From Robiginitomaculum sp. (GTDB lineage Bacteria > Pseudomonadota > Alphaproteobacteria > Caulobacterales > Maricaulaceae), in contig JAJFFP010000049.1 of the NCBI GenBank assembly GCA_021776595.1, positions 1-36,349 on the forward strand: a stretch of 36,349 nucleotides of DNA, in the 5' to 3' direction. The notes beneath the pieces were generated by a model, which ran no database searches, was not told where the DNA came from, and saw only the letters and a list, made by a program, of their open reading frames with translations. Of this stretch, positions 7,995 through 18,429 are shown one piece after another; position 1 is the stretch's first letter; each line of letters opens with the position of its first letter. Position numbers and translations under genes: made by a program.

Positions 7995-8961
7995 GGGCTC
8001 TCAAATTTTGCAAGCACGATTGGCGCCTGTCCTTCTGATTTATGGGCCAACGGCAAGTGGCAAAAGTGCCCTTGCCGTTGATTTGGCGCATCATTTTGGT
8101 GGGGAAATTATAAACGCAGATTCAATGCAGGTCTATCAGGGATTGCCGATTTTGACGGCACAACCTGATTTGGGGGAACAAGACGGAATTCTGCACCATC
8201 TTTTCGGGCACAGGGAAGTGAGCAAAACCTATAGCGTTGGCAAATGGCTTGAAGAAGCACTCAGTGCCATAAAAGTGGTGCGCGGAAAAGGCAAAGTGCC
8301 GATACTGGCAGGTGGAACCGGCCTTTATTTTGAAGCTCTGACGCGGGGTCTTGCCAAAATTCCAGAGGTTGATGCGTCTGCTGTTGCCAAAGCAGATAAG
8401 TTTCTACAGAAGCACGGCATGGCAGCCCTGCGCGATGAAGTGGCGCGCATTGACCCGGATGCGGCGGCGCGAATACAGGGGGCAGACCGGCACCGGCTAT
8501 TGCGGGCACTGAGCGTTTATCTGCATACCGGGCAAAGCCTCAGCAGCTTTCATGGCAATACCCAACCGGCACTGGCACCGGGAAGCTGGCGGGCCATGGC
8601 CTTAAAGCCAGAGCGGCAATGGCTGTATGCGCGTATTGAGGCACGTTTTGAAATGATGATTAAACAGGGTGCACTGGACGAGGCCAGCACCATGGCCCGG
8701 CGTAATTTGCCGCCAGATTTACCAGCGTTAAAAGCGCTGGGGTTAAAACCGCTTATGGAATATATGCGAGGGGGTATGAGCCTTGATGAGGCCAGAGAAA
8801 TTGCCGCACGGGCCACCCGGCATTACGCCAAGCGCCAGTTTACCTGGGCTTCAGGGCGCTTCGCAAGCTGGCCGGTCATAGATGCAATGTCGCCCCGGCA
8901 ACAAAATGAGCAAGCCTTTGAGATCGTCAACAGTGCAGCAATAGCAGCACCAGAAGCATAA
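7993..8961 (+). CDS. miaA: tRNA dimethylallyltransferase MiaA
   Basis: The 322-residue enzyme transfers a dimethylallyl group to N6 of A37 in tRNAs reading UNN codons. The P-loop GPTASGKS is at residues 18-25, followed by INADSMQVYQGL (the DSxQ/VY region), AGGTGLYFEALTRGL, and the C-terminal ATRHYAKRQFTW motif of the family. ATG 7993 puts the P-loop at the usual distance from the N-terminus, with AAGGG (7977-7981) 11 nt upstream. The frame runs open to 7678 but that part is antisense to serB and has no MiaA similarity. The overlapping divergent starts mean each promoter must lie inside the other gene. No clear terminator follows. Confidence 0.95.
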   Translation: MGSQILQARLAPVLLIYGPTASGKSALAVDLAHHFGGEIINADSMQVYQGLPILTAQPDLGEQDGILHHLFGHREVSKTYSVGKWLEEALSAIKVVRGKGKVPILAGGTGLYFEALTRGLAKIPEVDASAVAKADKFLQKHGMAALRDEVARIDPDAAARIQGADRHRLLRALSVYLHTGQSLSSFHGNTQPALAPGSWRAMALKPERQWLYARIEARFEMMIKQGALDEASTMARRNLPPDLPALKALGLKPLMEYMRGGMSLDEAREIAARATRHYAKRQFTWASGRFASWPVIDAMSPRQQNEQAFEIVNSAAIAAPEA

Positions 8962-10143
<1,182 letters not shown>

Positions 10144-10198
10144 GATGAAACCTTAACGCCAATGGCCTAATTGTGTATTCCAACCCGGTTCAGACCCA

Positions 10199-10214
10199 GT
10201 GTTTGAACGAACAC
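10199..10214. repeat. Small inverted repeat in the mreB-mreC spacer
   Basis: GTGTTTGAACGAACAC has 5-bp arms (GTGTT/AACAC) plus a possible wobble pair. There is no T-tract after it, so it is not a terminator. It could influence the mreB:mreC expression ratio or be chance. The rest of the 98-nt spacer shows nothing else beyond the AGAAAAGG (10221-10228) upstream of mreC. Confidence 0.3.
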
Positions 10215-10241
10215 AAATACAGAAAAGGCGCATCCTGATCT

Positions 10242-11189
10242 ATGGCTAAACGGCGCTCATTAGGAATATTCAGTGGCCTGGGTGGCCCATGGGCGCGCGG
10301 TATGCTGGTGGTGCTGGTGCTGCTTTCCATCGCTATGTTGGCCATTGACCGGGCGCGGCCGGAACAATCACCTTTTTATGGCATTAAACGCGCCATTGCC
10401 GATGGCACAGGTCCGGTGCTGACTGTGCTTTCCGCCCCTTTGCGCACCCTTAATCAGTTTAGTGCGGCAATTTCTTCAAACTGGCAGGCGGCCAAACGGG
10501 TGCGAGCGCTGGAACAGGATAATCGCAACCTCATGCAGTGGCGTGATCTGGCGCTGGCGCTACATGAAAAAATGAGCCGCTATGAAGAATTACTGGGGGC
10601 ACCGCAAGCCCCAACCCCGATTGTAATGACCGCCAGAGCCATCACCGATGCTGGTGGACCTTTTGTGCGCGCCCGGCTGGTCAATGTAGGCATAAATGAC
10701 GGGGTGGCAGAGGGGCAGGCCGTGCTGGCCTATAATGGATTGATCGGGCGCATCATGGCAGTGGGCAAGCGGGCTTCGCGGGTTTTACTGCTTACCGACC
10801 TTAACAGCCGGGTGCCGGTTTTTATTACTGGTATTGATGCCCATGCCATTCTTGCAGGCGATAATTCTGGCACACCCAGACTGATTTATATTGAGCGCGG
10901 TGTGGAGGTTAAGCCGGGTATGCGGGTGGTTACGTCCGGTGAAGATGGGGTATTACCGCGAGGTCTGGCCATTGGTCAGGTGGCCCCTGCGCGCGGGCAG
11001 AACTGGCAGGTTTTGCTTTTTGCCAAACCCGAACGCGTTGATTATGTCAGTATTTTACAAATCCCGCCGGTGCGCTTTGAAGCCACAGAGCCTACAGAAC
11101 CCACCGTATCTCCTGATCCTCTGGCCGCAAAGAATGAGCAAACCGCTTTGCCGGAGACAGGCACTGGCGAGGAGGGTGACCATGGGTAA
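10242..11189 (+). CDS. mreC: Rod-shape-determining protein MreC
   Basis: The 315-residue bitopic protein has a basic cytoplasmic N-terminus, one membrane segment (about 20-37), a coiled coil (about 75-110) and the two beta domains of MreC in the periplasm, with family segments such as VNVGINDGVAEGQAVL and VVTSGEDGVLPRGLAIGQV. MreC activates the PBP2-RodA synthase and scaffolds the elongasome. The tail after about residue 280 is Pro/Thr/Glu-rich and probably disordered. Its end overlaps mreD by 8 nt (11182-11189). Confidence 0.95.
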   Translation: MAKRRSLGIFSGLGGPWARGMLVVLVLLSIAMLAIDRARPEQSPFYGIKRAIADGTGPVLTVLSAPLRTLNQFSAAISSNWQAAKRVRALEQDNRNLMQWRDLALALHEKMSRYEELLGAPQAPTPIVMTARAITDAGGPFVRARLVNVGINDGVAEGQAVLAYNGLIGRIMAVGKRASRVLLLTDLNSRVPVFITGIDAHAILAGDNSGTPRLIYIERGVEVKPGMRVVTSGEDGVLPRGLAIGQVAPARGQNWQVLLFAKPERVDYVSILQIPPVRFEATEPTEPTVSPDPLAAKNEQTALPETGTGEEGDHG

Positions 11190-11733
11190 TACCGCATTTT
11201 TACAGCGTGTTACCATTATCGCATGGGCGGTTACACCGTTCCTGCTCGCGTTATTTTGTGTAATGATTTATGTCGCGCCCTTGCGTATTGGTAATTTGAA
11301 CATTCCCATGCCGCTATTGCCCTTTATGGCGATTTATTTTTGGGTAATGACCCGTCCGCAATATATGCCATTTTATGCAATATTTCTGATCGGTCTATTT
11401 CAGGATGCCCTGACCGGTGGCCCCATGGGGCTGTGGGCGGGCAGTTATTTGCTGGGCGCCGCCATAATGAGCACGCAGGCGGAAGTGATTGCCGGGCGCG
11501 GGCGTTCGGCGCTCTGGTTAGGTTTCTTGCTGGCCGCGATGATTTTATTCATGCTCGTCTGGGGCGCGGCGCGCCTTTCGCTGGGGCCATCACCATCGGG
11601 GGGACGGCTGGGGCTGGAATTGCTGATTACCCTTTTGGCCTATCCAATTATTAGCCGGGGTTTTTCCATGATTCAGCGGGCCACCAGCCATTCTCGCCGT
11701 TTAACCGTGACCAGCACCAAGGTGGATTACTGA
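11182..11733 (+). CDS. mreD: Rod-shape-determining membrane protein MreD
   Basis: The 183-residue, strongly hydrophobic protein has about five membrane segments and is the expected MreD between MreC and PBP2. The true start is the ATG at 11182 (MGNTAFLQRV), with GGAGGG at 11171-11176; the same frame runs open back to 10891, inside mreC, and that extension is not coding. Function is as an elongasome scaffold partner of MreC. The TGA overlaps the mrdA ATG by one base. Confidence 0.92.
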   Translation: MGNTAFLQRVTIIAWAVTPFLLALFCVMIYVAPLRIGNLNIPMPLLPFMAIYFWVMTRPQYMPFYAIFLIGLFQDALTGGPMGLWAGSYLLGAAIMSTQAEVIAGRGRSALWLGFLLAAMILFMLVWGAARLSLGPSPSGGRLGLELLITLLAYPIISRGFSMIQRATSHSRRLTVTSTKVDY

Positions 11734-13607
11734 TGGCGCGCCGTGACGAAGACAGTGGTGCGCTATTTACCCGGCGCGCTTTGGTTCTCAGCCTCGCGGG
11801 TCTCGCAGGATTTGGGGCCTTGTCGGCCCGGCTTTATAAATTGCAAATTCTGGAATCAGACCGCTATCGGGGTCTCTCCGATGAAAATCAGTTCAACTAT
11901 CAGCTATTGGTGCCCAGCCGTGGGCGTATTCTGGACCGCAATGGCGTGCCGCTTGCCGAAAATGCGGACAATTTTCGCCTGCTTCTGGAACCGGAACAAG
12001 TGCATGATCTGGATGCCTTGCTGGTGCAATTATCCAAAATCGTAACGCTGACCGATGCTGGCCGCGCGCGGATAAAAAAAGCCGCCCGTCGTCGCTCGAA
12101 ATCAACAGCGGTGGTGCTGGTGGAAAACCTGGACTGGTCCACTTTTGCCAAAGCCAACCTTTTATTGCCGGAATTATCTGGCGTGCGCCCCGATGTGGCG
12201 GAATTGCGGGTTTATCCTGATGGACCGTATATGGCCCATGTGTTGGGCTATGTGGGGCGGGTGCCCGAAGATATGCAAACTGATGAGCCGCTCTTGCGTC
12301 ATCCTGGCTTTCGCATTGGCCGCACCGGGGTTGAAAAAGCAAAGGATCAATTGCTGCGCGGTGAAGCGGGCGCCTTGAAAGTAGAGGTTAGTGCGCTTGG
12401 CCGCGTTGTGCGTGAACTGCCAGATCCGGCGACCCGTGCGCGACCGGGCAAAGATGTGGTGCTGACCCTTGACCGCAGCATACAAAACTTTGCCGCCAAT
12501 CGCCTGGAGGGGCAAAGTGCGGCGGTTTGCGCCATTGATATTCAAACCGGGGCGGTGCCGGTATTGCTTTCTACACCGGGGTTTGATCCAAACCTCTTTG
12601 CGATGGGCATTTCCGGCACGGATTATAAGGCATTGCTGGCAGATGATCACAAACCGCTGTTTAACAAATCTCTGGGGGGCACTTACCCGCCGGCATCGTG
12701 TTTCAAACCGGTGGTGGCGGTGGCGGCACTAACCCATGGTGTTACTGATGGTAAAGAACGCATACGCTGCACCGGTAAAATCAAACTGGGTGATCGCGAA
12801 TTTCATTGCTGGAAGCGCAAAGGGCACGGGCCGGTCAATATGCTGGGGGCAATTGGCACGTCTTGCGATATTTATTTTTACGAAATGGCGCGCCGGTTGG
12901 GCATTGACCGCATTCATGATACGGCGCTGGAATTTGGCTTTGGGCATAATTTTGATCTGGATATTGGCGGTGGCAATGCCGGTCTGGTGCCAGATCAGGC
13001 CTGGAAGCGGGCGCGCTTTGGCACGTCCTGGTCTCAAGGTGAAACCCTGATTTCCGGTATCGGTCAGGGGTATCTGGCGGCGACACCTATACAGCTCGCG
13101 GTGATGACCGCACGTCTGGCCAGCGGGCGCAAAGTGGTGCCGCATCTGATGGTGCAGGATACACCAGCGCCTGACGAATTAGATGTTCAAGGCCTGGACT
13201 ATTCGCTTGAAGCCCTGGGGGCGGCCCGCGCCGGGATGATTGCTGTTTGTGAGGCACCCTGGGGCACCGCGCACCGTCTGGGCGGCCTTGGACTCGGTGA
13301 TATTCAGATGGCCGGCAAATCCGGCACCGGGCAGGTGCGCCGGATCAGCAAGGTCGAACGCGATGATCGGGTGCGCAAGAATAATGAATTGCCCTGGAAG
13401 CTGCGGGACCATGCCTTGTTTGTCACCTATGCCCCTGCGGACAGGCCGCGTTATGCGGTGGCCGTGGTGGTTGAGCATGGGGGCGGTGGATCTTCGGTGG
13501 CTGCGCCACCCGCACGGGATATTTTACGCGAATTGCTGCGCAGTGATCCAGTGACGATCGCCAGACTATCAGGTGCCGAACAGGCAAATAATGGCGCGCC
13601 GACATGA
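11733..13607 (+). CDS. mrdA: Penicillin-binding protein 2 (elongation transpeptidase)
   Basis: The 624-residue class B PBP cross-links lateral-wall peptidoglycan with RodA. It has an N-terminal membrane anchor (about 15-33), a pedestal domain starting with the conserved PSRGRILDRNG (61-71), and a transpeptidase domain with Ser322-Cys-Phe-Lys325 (SxxK), Ser377-Cys-Asp379 (the SxD form usual in PBP2 rather than SxN) and Lys529-Ser-Gly (KSGTGQ). All catalytic residues are present. The TGA overlaps the rodA ATG (ATGA, 13604-13607), so the synthase pair is translationally coupled. Confidence 0.96.
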   Translation: MARRDEDSGALFTRRALVLSLAGLAGFGALSARLYKLQILESDRYRGLSDENQFNYQLLVPSRGRILDRNGVPLAENADNFRLLLEPEQVHDLDALLVQLSKIVTLTDAGRARIKKAARRRSKSTAVVLVENLDWSTFAKANLLLPELSGVRPDVAELRVYPDGPYMAHVLGYVGRVPEDMQTDEPLLRHPGFRIGRTGVEKAKDQLLRGEAGALKVEVSALGRVVRELPDPATRARPGKDVVLTLDRSIQNFAANRLEGQSAAVCAIDIQTGAVPVLLSTPGFDPNLFAMGISGTDYKALLADDHKPLFNKSLGGTYPPASCFKPVVAVAALTHGVTDGKERIRCTGKIKLGDREFHCWKRKGHGPVNMLGAIGTSCDIYFYEMARRLGIDRIHDTALEFGFGHNFDLDIGGGNAGLVPDQAWKRARFGTSWSQGETLISGIGQGYLAATPIQLAVMTARLASGRKVVPHLMVQDTPAPDELDVQGLDYSLEALGAARAGMIAVCEAPWGTAHRLGGLGLGDIQMAGKSGTGQVRRISKVERDDRVRKNNELPWKLRDHALFVTYAPADRPRYAVAVVVEHGGGGSSVAAPPARDILRELLRSDPVTIARLSGAEQANNGAPT

Positions 13608-14758
13608 ATGAATTTCGCGTAGCCAGAATAGAGCGCACCATACCGTTTCGGGTAAAAATTGCGCGGATTAACTGGATGCTGGTGCTGCTGCTCTGTCTGG
13701 CGGCCATGACCGGGGTGGCGGTTTTATACTCCATTGCGGATGGTTCATGGACGCCGCGCGCCGCCCAGCACGGGGTGCGCTTTGGTGTATTGCTGTTGGT
13801 GATGCTGGGCCTGGCGCTCATTGACATCAGGTGGTGGATGTCGCTGGCCTATCCGACATATATGATTGCAATTTTATTGCTGGTTGGGGTCGAACTGGTC
13901 GGGGTTAAAGTTATGGGGGCGCAGCGCTGGCTGCAATTGGGGCCGGTGCGTCTGCAACCGGCAGAGATTATGAAGCTGGCTTTGGTGCTGGCACTGGCGC
14001 GTTATTATCACGGGCTGGCTATAGAGCGGGCGACCTCGATCCGGCATCTTGCTATCCCGGCACTGATGATAGCGGCGCCGGTACTGTTGATCCTGCATCA
14101 GCCCGATCTGGGCACCGCCATGCTGGTTGGGGCCACCGGTGTGGCCATGGTGTTTCTGGCGGGGTTAAGCTGGCGGGTTATTATTATCGGCGGCATTACA
14201 GGTTTGATCGGCGGTATCGCATTTTTAATCTTTGGTTTGCATGATTATCAACGCGCCCGGATTGAGACCTTTTTGAACCCGGAGAGCGATCCGCTGGGCG
14301 CCGGTTATCATATTTTGCAATCCAAAATCGCTCTGGGGTCTGGTGGTTTGACGGGAAAAGGGTTCCTTGGTGGCACACAATCGCATTTGAATTTTTTGCC
14401 CGAAAAGCAGACTGATTTTGTTTTTACCGCGCTGGGTGAAGAGTTTGGCTTTATCGGCACGTTAAGTGTGCTGATCCTTTATGTGCTGATCCTGATGACG
14501 GGGATGATGATCGCCGGTCGCTCGCGCCATACCTTTGGCCGCTTGGCGACAGCGGGGGTTTGTGTCACTTTTGCGCTTTATGTGCTGGTCAATATTTCTA
14601 TGGTCATAGGACTGATCCCGGTAGTGGGTGTGCCGTTACCGCTGATTTCTTATGGTGGCACGGTGATGCTGACGGTGATGATCGGCTTTGCGCTGGTAAT
14701 GAATATGCACATTTACCGCGATGCGGAATTGCCCACCGGGCGCGGGTTTTTTCTTTAA
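13604..14758 (+). CDS. rodA: RodA, SEDS-family peptidoglycan glycosyltransferase
   Basis: The 384-residue polytopic protein has about ten membrane segments and is the SEDS polymerase partner of PBP2. Family segments include MGAQRWLQLGPVRLQPAEIMK, where the Glu near PAE is typical, and the loop FLPEKQTDFVFTALGEEFGF with the conserved Asp of the SEDS active site region; the C-terminus has PLPLISYGGT. Length is usual. RodA rather than FtsW is supported by its place after mrdA. The TAA shares 4 nt (14755-14758) with the stop of the convergent kinase gene. Confidence 0.96.
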   Translation: MNEFRVARIERTIPFRVKIARINWMLVLLLCLAAMTGVAVLYSIADGSWTPRAAQHGVRFGVLLLVMLGLALIDIRWWMSLAYPTYMIAILLLVGVELVGVKVMGAQRWLQLGPVRLQPAEIMKLALVLALARYYHGLAIERATSIRHLAIPALMIAAPVLLILHQPDLGTAMLVGATGVAMVFLAGLSWRVIIIGGITGLIGGIAFLIFGLHDYQRARIETFLNPESDPLGAGYHILQSKIALGSGGLTGKGFLGGTQSHLNFLPEKQTDFVFTALGEEFGFIGTLSVLILYVLILMTGMMIAGRSRHTFGRLATAGVCVTFALYVLVNISMVIGLIPVVGVPLPLISYGGTVMLTVMIGFALVMNMHIYRDAELPTGRGFFL

Positions 14759-17700
14759 CCGGTTTTTTGTTCTTTTTTACCTGGCGTATGGGACTGTGGC
14801 CCTTTTTCTGCCCAATAGAACATGGCTTCGGCCAGTTTGCGCGCATCAAAGGGCTTGGACAGCCAGGCATCCATGCCGGCAGCCGCAAAGCGGTCCTGCT
14901 CATCGGCGACAATATGCGCCGTCAATGCAATAACCGGGGTGTCGCAGCCCTCTTCGCGCAGCCTTCTTGTGGCAGAAACACCATCCAGAACGGGCATTTG
15001 CACGTCCATAAGGATGATGTCGAACTTTTCCGTCAAGGCGGCCTCAACAGCTTCCTCGCCATTATTGGTCATCACCAGGGTTTGGCCCATTCTGGTCAGG
15101 ATGGTTTTGATTAAAAGCTGATTGGCCGGATTATCTTCTGCCACCAAGATGTGCAATTTACCTTGTTTGGATGGTTTAACGTTCCTGGGTGCTGTTTTCT
15201 TTTTGTCGACATTGTGCCGTTGCAACGGAACTTCAAACCAGAAGGTGCTGCCAACATCCAGCACGCTGTCCGCACCGATCTTGCCATTCATGACATCAAT
15301 CAGGCGTTTGCAAATTGCCAGTCCCAGTCCGGTTCCGCCAAATTTGCGAGTGATCGAGGTGTCTGCCTGAGAAAAATCCTGAAACAGGTTTGGCAGGACG
15401 GCCGGATCAATTCCGGTGCCTGTATCCGTGACCGTAAAGCGCAGATTGTGGTCTTTTGCCTTGCTGATCTGAATAGCAACACTGCCATGATCGGTAAATT
15501 TGATCGCATTGTTGATCAAATTGACCAGTATTTGTCGTATGCGCGAGGGATCTCCGATAAAGTTGCCTCTGGCTGCCTTGGCAATCTTTATATCAAGGGA
15601 AAGACTTTTTTCCTTCGCCAAGCCAGCCAGCATGTCCTTGACCGCATCAACTTCATTTTGCAAATCAAACGGCGTTTTTTCAACGTCCAGTTTTCCTGCA
15701 TCCAGTTTGGAAAAATCAAGTATGTCATTGACCAGCGACAATAAATGCTTGCCCGCAGTGTTGGCACTGCTGGTCAGGCGGGTTTGCTCATCACTTTGCG
15801 GCATATCCAGTAACAGGTCAGTCATGCCAATAATGGCATTTAATGGGGTTCTGATTTCATGGCTCATGGTGGACAGGAACCGCGAACGTTCCTCGGCGGC
15901 GGCTTCGGCGGCCTTTTTGGCCTTTATGGTTTCCAATACGGCTTGTTTGCGTGCGGTTATGTCAAACGCAATGCCCCGATAGCCAATCACATCTCCGGCA
16001 TCATTGGTTAAAACCCGGCACGTGGTTCTTGCCCAAATTTCCGGCTTCCCGTTCAAAGGGCTCATTTTCAGGTCATTTTCAAAGCCGCCATCACTATTGC
16101 GTATGGCTTCCAGCCATTCATGATGTCTGGGTTCCATGGCGGGAGCCAGCGTATAGGTTGGCTTGCCAATTAAATCCTCAGGTCTGGCCCCAAACAGTTT
16201 AGTGGCATTGTCAGAAATATAGGTAATGTTGCCTTCAGTATCCAGATCAAACACTGCCCCATTGGCAATGCGCACCACATCACGGATGCGGTGTTCGCTG
16301 GCTTTAAGCTGTTCTATGGCTACATGCTGTTCCGTGGTGTCGGTAATGGCGCCGCGATAGCCGATAATTTCACCTTTTTCGTTCAAGACTGCCCGGCCAT
16401 TAACGGTTACCCAGCCACGCGACTTATCCTTGCGTATGATATGCCGTTCAACATTCTTCCAGCCCTTGTTTTGCCTCGCCTGGCAGATCCATTCCTCATA
16501 GGTAAAAGACTTTTCAATCACCAGATCGGTAGGCACTGTGCCGATGAGTTCAGCGGGGTCATAGCCATATATTTGACTGGCGGCATCTGAAAGATAGGTG
16601 ATGCGTCCTTCTGCATCCAACTCGAAGATACATTCGCCGGTAATCGAAGTCACATCATGAAAGCGTTGTTCGCTTTTGATCAGGTCAGCTGTGGCCCTTT
16701 TACGCTCGGTTATATCATGTAATGCACCGGCAATAGCGATGGCTCGACCCTTTTCATCCTGTCTTGCCAGACCCCGGTTCTCCACCCAGATTATTGTCCC
16801 ATCAGGCCTGATGCAGCGATGCTCAATGCAAAACTTTCCGTTTTCTATATTTTCGGCAGATGCAAGAATTTGCTCGCATACCGCTGTTCGTTCTTCGGGG
16901 TGGATAAGGGATTCCAGCATTTCCCAACTCGCCTTATGGCCCTCATCCAGACCAAGAATTTTTTGCACATGCGGTGACCATGACATTGCCTTATCGGTTT
17001 TGCCTGCATCTTTGGCCCGCAAGTCCCAGCTCCACAACCCAAAAGCCGCAGAATCAACGGCAAGATCAAGGCGGGCACGAACTTCCTCAAGTTGCTGAGT
17101 GGAACGCACGCGTTCCTCAATATCGGCAATAGTTCCCATGATGGTCGGTATGTCGCGGCCAGGCGAAAATTGCGAAGTTGCCCGAATGCCCATCCAGCGA
17201 TATTCACCATTTGCCGTTAAAAACCGGTAACGACGAGATAAGGTTGCCTTGCTTTTTATGCCGTCATTAAAACTTTTCCAGGCATCCTTGAAATCATCTG
17301 GATGCACACGAGATTTCCATTCTTCCATAGACACTCTGCCTGGCGAGCGACCTTCACCGATCAATTCCCCTGCTTCGGCAGAATAGGAAACTGTCTTTTT
17401 GACCAGATCAATTTCCAGAAATCCGATTCTGGCGGCGCGTAAATACATTTCCTGCCGACGGCGCAAGGCGCGCACTTCGGTTTCATCACGAAGCACGCCG
17501 ATCAGGGCAATAACTTCATCCTGATCATTACATTCCGGGTGCACGACCATCAAACCATCCCGCCGGGTGCCGTCTGCCCGGTAATAGGTGCAATCTTCTT
17601 CAAATGGCGCACTGGTTTCGCGGGTCAGGTTCGCCGCTTTTTTGAGTTTTTTGAATTCTGATTTAGGGATCAATTCCAACATTCTGCCAATGCTGTCCGC

Positions 17701-18222
17701 CTGGGCGGATAATCCGAACAAGGCATAGCAATTATCCGAACAAATCAGTTCCTCGGTTTCAAAATCAAAACGCCAGGCACCGGTGCCGCCGACCTGTTCG
17801 GCCTGGGCCAAAAGCCCTTGCGCACCAAACCAGCGCAAGCCAGGGTTTCCAGGATTGATAGGTGTGGATACAAATACATAATGGGTTAGCGTGCCATTTT
17901 CATCGAAACGGCCCGTGACCAAGCATCTGGCGGCAAATGGCTTGCCATCTTTTCGGGTAAACAGGCTGGCAAATACCCCAGGTTCGCCTTTATTAGCGGA
18001 CCGCATGGCGCGATTCATGGACTGGGTATCGGTGCTGTCACCAAGGGTGGTGTCATCCGGGCAGGTGCCGATCAGTTCCTCGCTGGAATAGCCGGTCATT
18101 TGTGCATTGGCCTGATTGCACGAAACCACACGCAAGCCTTCTTTTTCGACCCTGGCCACCATAATGGCGACATGGCATTCATCCAGCAGGTCGTTTTCTC
18201 TTTTTATCTCATCTTTTGTCAT
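14755..18222 (-). CDS. Cytosolic hybrid sensor histidine kinase with six PAS domains and a receiver
   Basis: The 1155-residue protein has six consecutive PAS units (roughly 10-130, 138-260, 263-378, 380-510, 515-640, 645-765), a short helical linker, HisKA with phospho-acceptor His788 (TMSHEIRTPLN), HATPase_c (N box LINNAIKF near 905; G boxes DTGTGI and FGGTGLGLAI) and a C-terminal receiver with Asp1073 (IILMDVQMPVLDG) and Lys in LSKPFD. I see no membrane segment or signal peptide, so it should sense a cytosolic cue. There is no HPt domain, so phosphotransfer must go to a separate HPt or the receiver acts as an inhibitor or phosphate sink. No response regulator is adjacent. AGGG precedes the ATG. 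The ligand is unknown; no heme- or flavin-binding signature is obvious. Confidence 0.92.
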   Translation of the reverse strand: MTKDEIKRENDLLDECHVAIMVARVEKEGLRVVSCNQANAQMTGYSSEELIGTCPDDTTLGDSTDTQSMNRAMRSANKGEPGVFASLFTRKDGKPFAARCLVTGRFDENGTLTHYVFVSTPINPGNPGLRWFGAQGLLAQAEQVGGTGAWRFDFETEELICSDNCYALFGLSAQADSIGRMLELIPKSEFKKLKKAANLTRETSAPFEEDCTYYRADGTRRDGLMVVHPECNDQDEVIALIGVLRDETEVRALRRRQEMYLRAARIGFLEIDLVKKTVSYSAEAGELIGEGRSPGRVSMEEWKSRVHPDDFKDAWKSFNDGIKSKATLSRRYRFLTANGEYRWMGIRATSQFSPGRDIPTIMGTIADIEERVRSTQQLEEVRARLDLAVDSAAFGLWSWDLRAKDAGKTDKAMSWSPHVQKILGLDEGHKASWEMLESLIHPEERTAVCEQILASAENIENGKFCIEHRCIRPDGTIIWVENRGLARQDEKGRAIAIAGALHDITERKRATADLIKSEQRFHDVTSITGECIFELDAEGRITYLSDAASQIYGYDPAELIGTVPTDLVIEKSFTYEEWICQARQNKGWKNVERHIIRKDKSRGWVTVNGRAVLNEKGEIIGYRGAITDTTEQHVAIEQLKASEHRIRDVVRIANGAVFDLDTEGNITYISDNATKLFGARPEDLIGKPTYTLAPAMEPRHHEWLEAIRNSDGGFENDLKMSPLNGKPEIWARTTCRVLTNDAGDVIGYRGIAFDITARKQAVLETIKAKKAAEAAAEERSRFLSTMSHEIRTPLNAIIGMTDLLLDMPQSDEQTRLTSSANTAGKHLLSLVNDILDFSKLDAGKLDVEKTPFDLQNEVDAVKDMLAGLAKEKSLSLDIKIAKAARGNFIGDPSRIRQILVNLINNAIKFTDHGSVAIQISKAKDHNLRFTVTDTGTGIDPAVLPNLFQDFSQADTSITRKFGGTGLGLAICKRLIDVMNGKIGADSVLDVGSTFWFEVPLQRHNVDKKKTAPRNVKPSKQGKLHILVAEDNPANQLLIKTILTRMGQTLVMTNNGEEAVEAALTEKFDIILMDVQMPVLDGVSATRRLREEGCDTPVIALTAHIVADEQDRFAAAGMDAWLSKPFDARKLAEAMFYWAEKGPQSHTPGKKEQKTG

Positions 18223-18429
18223 TGGCGCACCCTATCCAGATGAAGGATACGCCAGTTTACTTTCCATAGGGTTATCAGCGCGTATTTTCTTGATAATAGA
18301 TGATTTGATCACAAAGTGACTGCAATACTTGATCATTTTTTCCTCAAACGCTTGACCCGTGATGCGGTATCAGCCAGCATCCACGTCATCAAAAAGCGGG
18401 ATCAATCTGCTTGCACACGGGAGGGAAGA
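18223..18429. other. 207-nt divergent intergenic region, TTGATC-rich
   Basis: It lies between the kinase start and the symporter start and should hold both promoters. TTGATCA occurs at 18305-18311 and again at 18329-18335 (24 bp apart), with TTGATA at 18290-18295 and an inverted TTGATC (GATCAA) at 18400-18405. No convincing -35/-10 pair could be assigned. An in-frame extension of the symporter ORF through this region (from 18316) lacks family similarity. Confidence 0.4.

Noticed and set aside
10891-11181. Long upstream extension of mreD
   Set aside because: It overlaps mreC in another frame; the ATG at 11182 has a strong GGAGGG and gives the usual MreD length.
11733-13607. PBP2 SxN motif appearing as Ser-Cys-Asp, possible inactive enzyme
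   Set aside because: An SxD form is normal in the PBP2 subfamily, and SxxK and KSG are both intact.
18316-18429. Upstream start for the sodium symporter
   Set aside because: The extra 38 residues are not conserved in type and lack a ribosome site, whereas 18430 has GAGGGA upstream.
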